Shown: piece after piece, positions 57,749 to 64,000 of the stretch
How the letters are laid out: every line of letters begins with the position of its first letter
How positions within the stretch are numbered: the first letter of the stretch is position 1
NCBI GenBank assembly: GCA_905235745.1
Contig: CAJOMN010000001.1
Span: 62,001 to 126,000 of the forward strand
Reading direction: 5' to 3'
Length of the DNA: 64,000 bases
Source: an uncultured Lachnospiraceae bacterium
Lineage (GTDB): Bacteria > Bacillota > Clostridia > Lachnospirales > Lachnospiraceae
Notes under the pieces: generated by a model
Seen by the model: the letters and a program-made list of their open reading frames with translations, nothing else
Database searches by the model: none
Told to the model about the DNA's origin: nothing
Made by a program: the position numbers and the translations under genes

Positions 57749-59011
57749 ATGAAAAAAACCGGAATAATCAAAATCTTATCTTTAGTTTTGGGCGGGATTA
57801 TTACAGTAGGCGCTATAGGAGGCAGCATATACCTTTATTCTGCTTCTAGAAGGCTACAATCCATTCAGTTGCTACCTGATTTTGAAGAAACAACCTTGGA
57901 TGTTGAAGAACCGTATTATTTCTCTGTCATCACCACTCCCTCCGAGGCTAAAATCAACAACATAAAATGTGTTGTGGACGATCCGAATAGTACATTTGAA
58001 ATTTGCGAAAACGGAAAGATACTGCTTGTCACTGGAAAAAGTGAAAACACCTTTTCTTTGTACGTTGAATGTGATGATATAAAAAGTGAAACGCTTTCAT
58101 ATGAAATCATCGACTTAAAAGCACATAAGCAAAAAGAAAATGCTGACAGCGCAGAATCAGCAATGGAGTTAAGAGAGGGCGAATCGAATGACTCCAATAT
58201 GACAGATAATTCAGATCTACCCAAAGAGTTGAAACCAGAAAAGATGTACGTTATTGCAGCAGGAGATAATGTAAATATACGATCTGACAGCAGCACTAAC
58301 GGAGACGTTCTCGGGAAAGCCAGAAGAGGCGATAAATTTGAAAAGGTCGAAGAAATTGACGACTGGACTCACATTCTGTATAACGATAAGGATGCTTTTA
58401 TAAAAACAGAATTTCTTGATACAATTTCCGAAGAAGAATACTATAGAGAATCGTTAATTGACAAGCAAGAGCAAGCTTCCAATGATTTACCGGATAATAC
58501 TTCTATCATTACTGGAGCTGTTAACGACATGTCTGCAGAAATAGCAGAGAAAAATGATGCTAAAGAAGATGCATCCTTATCATCAACTTCGCAGGTAGTT
58601 AGTAAAACTTTCTCATGTAAGATAAGCGATTTTCAATATTTTCCTTATACTTATCCAGGGCTAGAAGGTGGGTATTACCAAAAGAACGAAATCTATGAAC
58701 TTAAAGTTGGAGATACGTTAAACTATGCAGTAGGAATAACAAATGATACAGGAAAACTATTTACTCAAACAGGCGGAACGATATTATCAAATTCAGCTCC
58801 TACAGAGGCCAATTTGGTGGGACTTTCTGAAAACCTTGGATTGATTAACCCCGGGTCTACACAGATAGTGCTACAGGGAAGCATAAAAATAGATGAGGTT
58901 TGCCAAAAATTAATAATGCTAGGAATTCAGGAAACCGGTAACCCCTTGGAACTTCAAGGCCCTTTTGGTCCCACTTACAGATACGAAATAACAGTCAAAT
59001 GGATAAAATAA
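57749..59011 (+). CDS. Membrane-anchored SH3-domain protein, accessory paralogue
   Basis: The 420-residue protein is a paralogue of the one at 59435-60493 over its first 240 residues. It has a membrane anchor (about 7-30), then a domain with SIQLLPDFEETTLDVEEPYYF, TPSEAKI, CVVDDPNSTFEI and VECDDIKSETLSYEI. A charged linker follows, then a bacterial SH3 domain at about 165-225 (AAGDNVNIRSDSSTNGDVLGK, DDWTHILYNDKDAFIKTEFL). The C-terminal 150 residues are different and beta-rich, with ITNDTGKLFTQTGGTILSNS. It is AT-rich compared with its paralogue. It is transcribed away from the XRE gene and is probably repressed by it. Confidence 0.8.
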   Translation: MKKTGIIKILSLVLGGIITVGAIGGSIYLYSASRRLQSIQLLPDFEETTLDVEEPYYFSVITTPSEAKINNIKCVVDDPNSTFEICENGKILLVTGKSENTFSLYVECDDIKSETLSYEIIDLKAHKQKENADSAESAMELREGESNDSNMTDNSDLPKELKPEKMYVIAAGDNVNIRSDSSTNGDVLGKARRGDKFEKVEEIDDWTHILYNDKDAFIKTEFLDTISEEEYYRESLIDKQEQASNDLPDNTSIITGAVNDMSAEIAEKNDAKEDASLSSTSQVVSKTFSCKISDFQYFPYTYPGLEGGYYQKNEIYELKVGDTLNYAVGITNDTGKLFTQTGGTILSNSAPTEANLVGLSENLGLINPGSTQIVLQGSIKIDEVCQKLIMLGIQETGNPLELQGPFGPTYRYEITVKWIK

Positions 59012-59085
59012 ACCCAATCTTACACAATTAGGATAAACAGAGTAATACTTCTGAATAATAAATATATAGCCACACTTTTACCAAT

Positions 59086-59127
59086 AATCAAGCGCAAAAA
59101 GAGCTTGATTTTACATGGATTTTTGCG
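59086..59127 (+). terminator. Terminator after the plus-strand SH3 gene
   Basis: Two overlapping hairpins lie about 75 bp after the stop: AATCAAGC with GCTTGATT (59086-59093, 59103-59110) and CGCAAAAA with TTTTTGCG (59093-59100, 59120-59127). The second is followed by TTTTGATATTT. One of them probably ends transcription. Confidence 0.55.
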
Positions 59128-59182
59128 TTTTGATATTTCCTCATATAGACTACTGTCACGAATATGATCTCAAGGATAGGAA

Positions 59183-59213
59183 AGGAGCAGCCATCATGAT
59201 GACAGCCGCTCCT
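59183..59213 (-). terminator. Long hairpin downstream of the minus-strand SH3 gene
   Basis: The 31 bases can fold into a 15-bp stem with three G-U pairs and almost no loop. On the minus strand it is followed by TTTCC, a weak T run. It may terminate transcription of the SH3 gene and the short frame after it. The remainder of 59012-59434 holds only the terminator at 59086-59127 and the short frame at 59257-59418. Confidence 0.45.
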
Positions 59214-59256
59214 CTTGGACTCTGTATTATCACTTCAAATAGTATCATCACCCAGT

Positions 59257-59418
59257 TTACCAATTAGATTCCCTAAACCCTCCGACGATCAGAAGCGTCA
59301 TTATATCAGCCGACTGATGATATTCCTGGTGATACTGCTTTGCCTCTTCGTCTGTTCCGTTTGCTGTTGCGCTTCTGACCACATCCAGCACATATCGGTA
59401 TTCCTGAGCATTCATCAT
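59257..59418 (-). CDS. Possible small protein downstream of the SH3 gene
   Basis: A 53-codon frame starts 16 bp after the SH3 gene stop and reads MMNAQEYRYVLDVVRSATAN, continuing to a LLIVGGFRESNW end. The composition looks protein-like, but no ribosome binding site is seen before the ATG pair. A hairpin follows 43 bp later. It may be a real small gene coupled to the SH3 gene or a remnant of a longer reading frame. Confidence 0.35.
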   Translation of the reverse strand: MMNAQEYRYVLDVVRSATANGTDEEAKQYHQEYHQSADIMTLLIVGGFRESNW

Positions 59419-59434
59419 TCATATTATCCATGAA

Positions 59435-60493
59435 TCAATTGCTTCTGATTACTCCTGGAGGATTGTCAAAGTCAAGTAACTGAATTAAATCAGCTGCGGA
59501 ATGATGAGTGATCATTTCAGCTGCGTCTCCCGTATACTCCCACTTACTAAGCAAATAATTCCATTCGCTCTGCGTAAATGTATGTCCACCATACGAATGC
59601 CCTCCCGCCGCAGCAAGTGCTGCAGCAACTGCGTCAGGATCTATAGCAGGCGTTGTAGCTGTTGCATCAGGTGCGGCTGCATCAGGTGCGGCTGCATCAG
59701 CATTTGCATTTTCCGTATCAGCTTTTACCTTAGCATCAGCCTCTTCCTTTGTCTGAATCTTCTTCTCTTCTTTTTCCTCTTCGGTATTGGCAGTTGTATC
59801 TTCGGTAGGCCCTTCGTTGTATTCCTCTTCCGATATCTCCGTGAGGAATTCGGTCTTCATATAACCGTCCTGACCCTTATAGATTATGTGCGTCCAGTCT
59901 TCGACATCCTCAACCTTCTCGAACATATCGCCCTTCTTGGCTTTTCCGAGGACATCTCCGTCCGTGCTGTTCGTGGATCTGACATTTACGTCATCTCCCG
60001 TTGACTTAACATACTTCTTGACTGCTGCCGCTGCCTCTTCCTCAGCCTGTGCCGCTGCCTCTTCTTCGGCCTGCTTCTGCGCTTCGGCCTGTGCCGCCGC
60101 TTCAGCCTGTGCACGCGCGACCGAATCAACAATACTGTATGTCAGCACCTGGCTCTTGATACCTTTACACTCAACATATACCGTCACATTGCCTTCATTC
60201 ATTCCGGTTGTAAGAACCGCCTTGCCGCTGCTGTTGATCTCGAACGAGCTTGTCGGATCATCGACGACGCATTCCGCCTTCTTGATGCTGGCACTTGAAG
60301 GTGTCGTCTTGATCGAGAATGTGTACTGCGTTCCGACCTCAAGCGATGTCTCCGCAAAATCCGGCTTAAGCTCTAACGTCTTAAGAGACCTTGATGCCGC
60401 GAACAGATAAATGCCGCCGCCTATGACAAGAAGCGCGATAAGCGCGGCAAAGACAAAGACCAGGATTCTGATGATACTGTTTTGCTTTCTCAC
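59435..60493 (-). CDS. Membrane-anchored SH3-domain protein
   Basis: The 352-residue protein has a membrane anchor (about 10-32, FVFAALIALLVIGGGIYLF). A domain follows with LKPDFAETSLEVGTQYTFSIKTTP and CVVDDPTSSFEINSSGKAVL. An Ala/Glu/Gln coiled coil lies at about 128-162, and a bacterial SH3 domain at about 165-222 (DDVNVRSTNSTDGDVLGKAKK). An acidic and Ala-rich linker leads to a C-terminal segment of about 50 residues (GHTFTQSEWNYLLSKWEYTG). The start is a GTG nine bases after AAAGGAG. SH3 domains of this kind bind peptidoglycan. It faces its AT-rich paralogue across a 423-bp gap. Confidence 0.85.
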   Translation of the reverse strand: MRKQNSIIRILVFVFAALIALLVIGGGIYLFAASRSLKTLELKPDFAETSLEVGTQYTFSIKTTPSSASIKKAECVVDDPTSSFEINSSGKAVLTTGMNEGNVTVYVECKGIKSQVLTYSIVDSVARAQAEAAAQAEAQKQAEEEAAAQAEEEAAAAVKKYVKSTGDDVNVRSTNSTDGDVLGKAKKGDMFEKVEDVEDWTHIIYKGQDGYMKTEFLTEISEEEYNEGPTEDTTANTEEEKEEKKIQTKEEADAKVKADTENANADAAAPDAAAPDATATTPAIDPDAVAAALAAAGGHSYGGHTFTQSEWNYLLSKWEYTGDAAEMITHHSAADLIQLLDFDNPPGVIRSN

Positions 60494-60525
60494 AATATTT
60501 CTCCTTTATATTCGTGACTATATTG

Positions 60526-60611
60526 AACGAACCGGGTTCGTTTACAGTTGATCAAATAATACCCTCACAGATCAATGTATTATTATACACCATAAACATG
60601 GGATTCCACAA
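60526..60611 (-). promoter_or_regulatory. Promoter and 17-bp palindrome upstream of the SH3 gene
   Basis: The minus strand has TTGTGG (60606-60611), 18 bases, then TATAAT (60582-60587). Downstream, at 60526-60542, a perfect odd palindrome AACGAACC-G-GGTTCGTT lies in the leader about 33 bp before the GTG. It could be an operator or an RNA hairpin. Confidence 0.45.
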
Positions 60612-60645
60612 GTCTCAAACTCATTTGTTTTAATGCGTACATATT

Positions 60646-60673
60646 AAAAGGAGCTGCGTCGCAGCCCCTTTTT
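60646..60673 (-). terminator. Rho-independent terminator after the 68-residue protein gene
   Basis: A stem of about 12 bp (including A-T pairs, one G-U) around GCTGC-GAC-GCAGC is followed by TTTT on the minus strand and mirrored by A/T on the other side, so it could work in both directions. It lies 13 bp after the stop. Confidence 0.8.
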
Positions 60674-60685
60674 GAATCGAATGAT

Positions 60686-60892
60686 TTAATTTGTTGCTGC
60701 TACAAGTAAAATCTCGTTAACAGCATCGTACACGTCATAATGCATCTGCTCCTCGGGGTATTCATCAAGCGCACTCATAAAGCCTGTTTTTCCGATTACG
60801 CGAGGTGCGTCAGCATTAGATATTCCACGTTTTTCCATCTCAGCATAAACATCTGCAATATAACGACTTTTTCGTTCATCTAATGATTTCAT
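60686..60892 (-). CDS. Small hypothetical protein
   Basis: The 68-residue protein is not recognised with certainty. It is helical: SRYIADVYAEMEKRGISNADAPRVIGKTGFMSALDEYPEEQMHYDVYDAVNEILLVAA. Its pattern, an N-terminal helix followed by a short helix and a C-terminal repeat-like helix, resembles small DUF3791-type proteins found beside accessory genes, but this is a loose resemblance. It has its own promoter and terminator, so it is a single-gene unit. Confidence 0.65.
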   Translation of the reverse strand: MKSLDERKSRYIADVYAEMEKRGISNADAPRVIGKTGFMSALDEYPEEQMHYDVYDAVNEILLVAATN

Positions 60893-60922
60893 AATAACAT
60901 CATTCCCTTTCTTCCTAATGCC

Positions 60923-60951
60923 ATTATAGCAGATTTAGCATATTCTGTATA
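60923..60951 (-). promoter_or_regulatory. Sigma-A promoter of the 68-residue protein gene
   Basis: The minus strand has TATACA (60946-60951), a 17-base spacer and a perfect TATAAT (60923-60928), about 30 bases before the ATG. It lies in the gap after the HAD gene. Confidence 0.65.
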
Positions 60952-60989
60952 TAAACAGGCGGCCTGAGAGAGGTATTAAGTTCTCACTT

Positions 60990-61829
60990 CTACAGAATGA
61001 ATTTCCGTATTATTTCCGATACCCCGCTTTCATTGTTGGTGCGCTCTGTCACGTAGCCGGCATGTGATTTTGCCTCATCAGTGCCGTTCTTCATGACGGC
61101 TCCGATCCCCGCGGCGTCAAGCATCGGAATATCATTTGCTTCATCTCCGGCAGCGACCGAATTGGATACCGGGATACCAAGCAGTTCGCACAGATTCACT
61201 ACCGCTCTTCCTTTTGATACACCAACCGGCAGATATTCAAGCAGATAATCATTGGAGAACACGCTGACTGCTCTGCCTTCCGCGATCTGTTCGTGGCGCA
61301 GGCGGAAATCCTCCAGTATACCGCGGCTTCCCTCTTCTATTGACATAACGATAAGCTTGGGCGGAGGTGCCGGAAGGTCTTCGGGGATCCTGTCGAGAAT
61401 CCTGTAAGGCATACTGATCCTCTGGGTATACACCTCCAGTGCCATAGTCTTCCTCATTGATACAACGTAATCATCCGTATAGGTGTGGACATGCAGGTTT
61501 TCCGCCATGGCGGCCTTAAAGAGATCGTTCACCGTATCCATATCAAGTGTGTCGGCCTGTATCGTCTGCTCCTTAGTGCAGTCATACAGCACTCCGCCGT
61601 TTGATGCCGCGATATATACACCGTCACGGTAGAGTCCGAGCCTGTTGGCCACGACCTTTGCGCTGTATATGGGTCTGCCGGTGGCTATGACTAATCTGTG
61701 CCCCTTCTCGAGCATCTCATTTATCGTATCAAGATCTTCACTGCTTACATTCTTGTCATCATCAAGAAGCGTATCGTCGAGATCGGTAAACAGTATCTTA
61801 TTGTCTTCCGAACTATCAGTTTTCATCAT
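60990..61829 (-). CDS. Cof-type HAD-superfamily phosphatase
   Basis: This HAD phosphatase, of the type with a large C2 cap, likely acts on sugar phosphates or similar metabolites. The 279-residue protein has motif I FTDLDDTLLDDDKN (nucleophile Asp near 15), motif II VIATGRPIYSA, a cap from about 85-190, motif III with Lys in GVSKGRAV, and motif IV GDEANDIPMLDAAG. The exact substrate cannot be told. It overlaps the end of the ABC-F gene by 14 bases and is coupled to it. Confidence 0.92.
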   Translation of the reverse strand: MMKTDSSEDNKILFTDLDDTLLDDDKNVSSEDLDTINEMLEKGHRLVIATGRPIYSAKVVANRLGLYRDGVYIAASNGGVLYDCTKEQTIQADTLDMDTVNDLFKAAMAENLHVHTYTDDYVVSMRKTMALEVYTQRISMPYRILDRIPEDLPAPPPKLIVMSIEEGSRGILEDFRLRHEQIAEGRAVSVFSNDYLLEYLPVGVSKGRAVVNLCELLGIPVSNSVAAGDEANDIPMLDAAGIGAVMKNGTDEAKSHAGYVTERTNNESGVSEIIRKFIL

Positions 61830-63453
61830 CTTCTATATTGGCCGTATATACGAACCTCTTCCTTGCCATCTCGTCGCTTGCAAGATATTCGTCATATGTC
61901 GTGACTTTATCGATCATCGTTCCGTTCGGCAGGAATTCTATTATACGGTTGGCCGTCGTTTCGACGAACTGGTGGTCATGCGACGCAAACAGTATTACAC
62001 CCGGGAACTTGATCAGTCCGTTGTTGAGCGCCGTTATGCTTTCCATGTCAAGATGGTTTGTCGGCTCATCAAGTATGAGTATATTCGCACCGCTTATCAT
62101 CATCTTCGATAAGAGGCATCTTACCTTCTCGCCTCCGGAGAGGATGTTGATCTTCTTGACACCGTCTTCGCCGGGGAAAAGCATACGTCCGAGGAATCCT
62201 CTTACATAAGTAACATCCTTGACCGGTGAATATCCCGTCAGCCATTCCGTTATCGTATAATCATGGGCAAATTCCTCGGTGTAGTCTCTGGGAAAATACG
62301 CCTGCGATGTCGTAACTCCCCACTTGTATGTTCCTTCGTCGGGTTCGAGTTCTCCCATAAGAATCCTGAAGAGCGTTGTCTTGGCGAGCTCGTTAGTGCC
62401 GACAAACGCGACCTTATCATCATGTCCGAGTATGAACGAAACATTGTCAAGTATCTTGACACCGTCTATCGTTTTGCTGATACCTTCAACGGTCAGAACC
62501 TCATTACCTATCTCCCTGTCGGGGCGAAAATCAATATACGGATATTTACGGCTCGAAGGTTTGATCTCGTCGAGCTGGATCTTTTCGAGCGCACGCTTAC
62601 GGCTTGTGGCCTGCTTCGACTTCGAAGCATTCGCGGAGAATCTGGAAATGAACTCCTGCAGCTCCTTGATCTTCTCCTCCTTCTTCTTGTTCGCCTCTTT
62701 CATCTGCTGTATCAGAAGCTGGCTTGACTCATACCAGAAATCATAGTTGCCGGCGTACAACTGTATCTTGCCGTAATCAATGTCGGCGGTGTACGTGCAT
62801 ACCTTGTTCAGAAAATACCTGTCATGGCTGACCACGATAACGGTATTTTCGAAATTGATCAGGAACTCCTCCAGCCACTCTATCGCGTCCAGGTCAAGAT
62901 GGTTCGTAGGCTCGTCAAGAAGCAGTATATCCGGGGATCCGAACAGAGCGCGCGCCAACAGAACCTTGACCTTCTGCGAGCCGTTCAGGTCGCCGACAAG
63001 GCTGTAATGAAGATCTGTTTCGATACCGAGACCGTTTAGGAGCGTTGCCGCATTCGACTCGGCCTCCCAGCCATCCATCTCCGCAAATTCAGCTTCAAGC
63101 TCGCTTGCCCTTATCCCGTCCTCGTCGGTAAAATCCTCTTTGGCGTATATCGCGTCCTTTTCCTTCATAACGTCATACAGGCGCTGATTGCCCATAATGA
63201 CCGTATCCATTACCGTCTGATCGTCATACTTGAAGTGATCCTGCTCGAGAACCGACAGTCTCTGTCCCGGAGTGATCGTTATATCCCCGTTTGTCGTATC
63301 AAGTTCGCCGGACAATATTTTCAGAAATGTTGACTTTCCGGCTCCGTTTGCTCCGATTAGTCCGTAGCAGTTACCCTCTGTAAACTTGATGTTCACATCC
63401 TCAAAGAGGGCTTTCTTACCGACACGGTATGTGACATTGTTCGCACTTATCAT
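61816..63453 (-). CDS. ABC-F family ATPase (YbiT/YkpA-type)
   Basis: This soluble protein has two ABC domains and no membrane part, of the group that acts on the ribosome. The 545-residue protein has a normal first Walker A (GANGAGKSTFLK), a signature-like segment (LNGSQKVKVLLARALFG), Walker B ILLLDEPTNHLD, and a linker of about 80 residues. The second domain has a degenerate Walker A (GTNELAKTTLFR), LSGGEKVRCLLSKMM and ILILDEPTNHLD. The GTNELAKTT form is typical of the YbiT-like branch rather than the antibiotic resistance ones. It starts 23 bp after a small gene and overlaps the HAD gene. Confidence 0.93.
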   Translation of the reverse strand: MISANNVTYRVGKKALFEDVNIKFTEGNCYGLIGANGAGKSTFLKILSGELDTTNGDITITPGQRLSVLEQDHFKYDDQTVMDTVIMGNQRLYDVMKEKDAIYAKEDFTDEDGIRASELEAEFAEMDGWEAESNAATLLNGLGIETDLHYSLVGDLNGSQKVKVLLARALFGSPDILLLDEPTNHLDLDAIEWLEEFLINFENTVIVVSHDRYFLNKVCTYTADIDYGKIQLYAGNYDFWYESSQLLIQQMKEANKKKEEKIKELQEFISRFSANASKSKQATSRKRALEKIQLDEIKPSSRKYPYIDFRPDREIGNEVLTVEGISKTIDGVKILDNVSFILGHDDKVAFVGTNELAKTTLFRILMGELEPDEGTYKWGVTTSQAYFPRDYTEEFAHDYTITEWLTGYSPVKDVTYVRGFLGRMLFPGEDGVKKINILSGGEKVRCLLSKMMISGANILILDEPTNHLDMESITALNNGLIKFPGVILFASHDHQFVETTANRIIEFLPNGTMIDKVTTYDEYLASDEMARKRFVYTANIEDDEN

Positions 63454-63476
63454 TTCATAATTCTCCTCATTGAATG

Positions 63477-63734
63477 TTAGCTGTTCACGACAAGATATCT
63501 CCCGTCGGGAAGCTTGAATACCTCCGCCTGCTGCTCGATCTCATCCTCGCTCAGTCCGTCGGTATCGACTCCCATCTCGTCAAAATATTCGATGACCTCA
63601 TCGAGACTGTCCACAACCTCTGCCATCGCATCCTCCAGAAAATCCTGCGCTTCATCCGGCGTCGACGCGACGTCCCTGTCAAACAGCCTGCTCTGATTGT
63701 CGAGAAAATAATTGATCACTTCATTGTCAAACAT
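63477..63734 (-). CDS. Small acidic hypothetical protein
   Basis: From the ATG at 63734 (AAGGGGGG upstream) the protein has 85 residues; the longer open frame runs into the ppk end. It is acidic: DNEVINYFLDNQSRLFDRDVASTPDEAQDFLEDAMAEVVDSLDEVIEYFDEMGVD, ending in VFKLPDGRYLVVNS. It is not recognised with confidence. Its gene stands between ppk and the ABC-F gene with 16-bp and 23-bp gaps and is probably cotranscribed. Confidence 0.65.
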   Translation of the reverse strand: MFDNEVINYFLDNQSRLFDRDVASTPDEAQDFLEDAMAEVVDSLDEVIEYFDEMGVDTDGLSEDEIEQQAEVFKLPDGRYLVVNS

Positions 63735-63750
63735 ATGCTGCGTCCCCCCT

Positions 63751-64000
63751 TTACGCTCCCTCAATAGGAACAAACACCCTGCTGCTTTCCACCGGATCTT
63801 TTCTATCCGACAGTTCGGCAGCCCATTTGCAGAATGTCTCCTGCGCCCAAACGGGATCCTTTCCGTGTATTTCCACCCGCTCGTAAGTTCCGTCACTCTT
63901 TTCTATCCTTGCCTTAACAGTATCGGCAAGCAGTGTTTCGAGTATATAAACTACTCTTCCTTTCAGTTGTTCGTCAAGTATCGGGAACATTATTTCCACA
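63751..64000 (-). CDS. ppk1: Polyphosphate kinase 1, C-terminal end (5' part outside window)
   Basis: Only the last 83 or so codons are inside the window. The reading frame enters from beyond 64000 with VEIMFPILDEQLKGRVVYILETLLADTVKARIEKSDGTYERV. This matches the C-terminal PPK1 block in which R-V-E-x-x-x-P-I-x-D is followed by L-x-D-x-x-K-A and G-x-Y. PPK1 makes polyphosphate from ATP, and its catalytic His residues lie upstream and cannot be seen. The assignment rests on this one block, which is characteristic. Confidence 0.85.
   Translation of the reverse strand, partial: VEIMFPILDEQLKGRVVYILETLLADTVKARIEKSDGTYERVEIHGKDPVWAQETFCKWAAELSDRKDPVESSRVFVPIEGA

Overview
The window looks like the chromosome of a motile, Gram-positive anaerobe of the Lachnospiraceae (Clostridia), close to Roseburia, Butyrivibrio or Lachnospira. 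Evidence: topA-codY directly upstream of a flgB-led flagellar cluster, FliY instead of FliN, a CheC/CheD adaptation system, a SwrB-like protein and FapA near the flagellar sigma factor, and AGGAGG ribosome binding sites. The family is inferred from gene content and order; the genus cannot be read from the sequence. Nearly all genes lie on the minus strand, so transcription runs from high to low coordinates.

Layout in the direction of transcription. 64.0-60.6 kb: end of polyphosphate kinase, an 85-residue protein, an ABC-F ATPase, a HAD phosphatase and a 68-residue protein. 60.5-56.4 kb: an accessory segment with two paralogous SH3-type membrane proteins facing each other, an XRE-family regulator with two operator-like repeats, a zincin-like protein and a small beta-rich protein; most of it is more AT-rich than its surroundings. 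56.4-53.8 kb: a D-lactate dehydrogenase-like enzyme, a small acidic protein and a DegT-family aminotransferase, the last flanked by two identical 86-bp palindromic repeats. 53.5-48.5 kb: topA-codY-pepO behind a sigma-A promoter with a near-consensus CodY box. 48.2-13.2 kb: about 40 flagellar and chemotaxis genes, from flgB through fliK, flgE, motAB, the export apparatus, flhF/flhG and cheB-cheA-cheW-cheC-cheD to the flagellar sigma factor, FapA, a SwrB-like protein and an MltG-like protein. 13.0-5.2 kb: a CAP-domain protein, then polysaccharide deacetylase, bactofilin, pyrH, frr, uppS, cdsA, dxr and rseP. 5.0-0 kb: a three-gene unit of a Ser/Thr kinase, a membrane-anchored protein and a secreted Ig-repeat protein, cut by the window edge.

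How the parts fit: the flagellar block encodes rod, MS-ring, switch, stator, hook, export gate, ATPase, placement GTPases and signal processing in near-assembly order. A likely second promoter lies in front of motA, where a long palindrome separates flgE from motA and flbD is absent. Filament genes, cheR, receptors, flgM, csrA and fliW are not here. The pyrH-rseP block serves nucleotide supply, ribosome recycling, undecaprenyl and phospholipid precursors, isoprenoids and envelope proteolysis; rpsB and tsf are not next to pyrH as they usually are.

No tRNA, rRNA, CRISPR array or intact insertion sequence was recognised. The most interesting items are the kinase/membrane/Ig unit, the CodY box in front of the codY operon, the families of small palindromic repeats, the attenuator-like region upstream of flgB, and the XRE-controlled accessory segment with a possible switching leader RNA.
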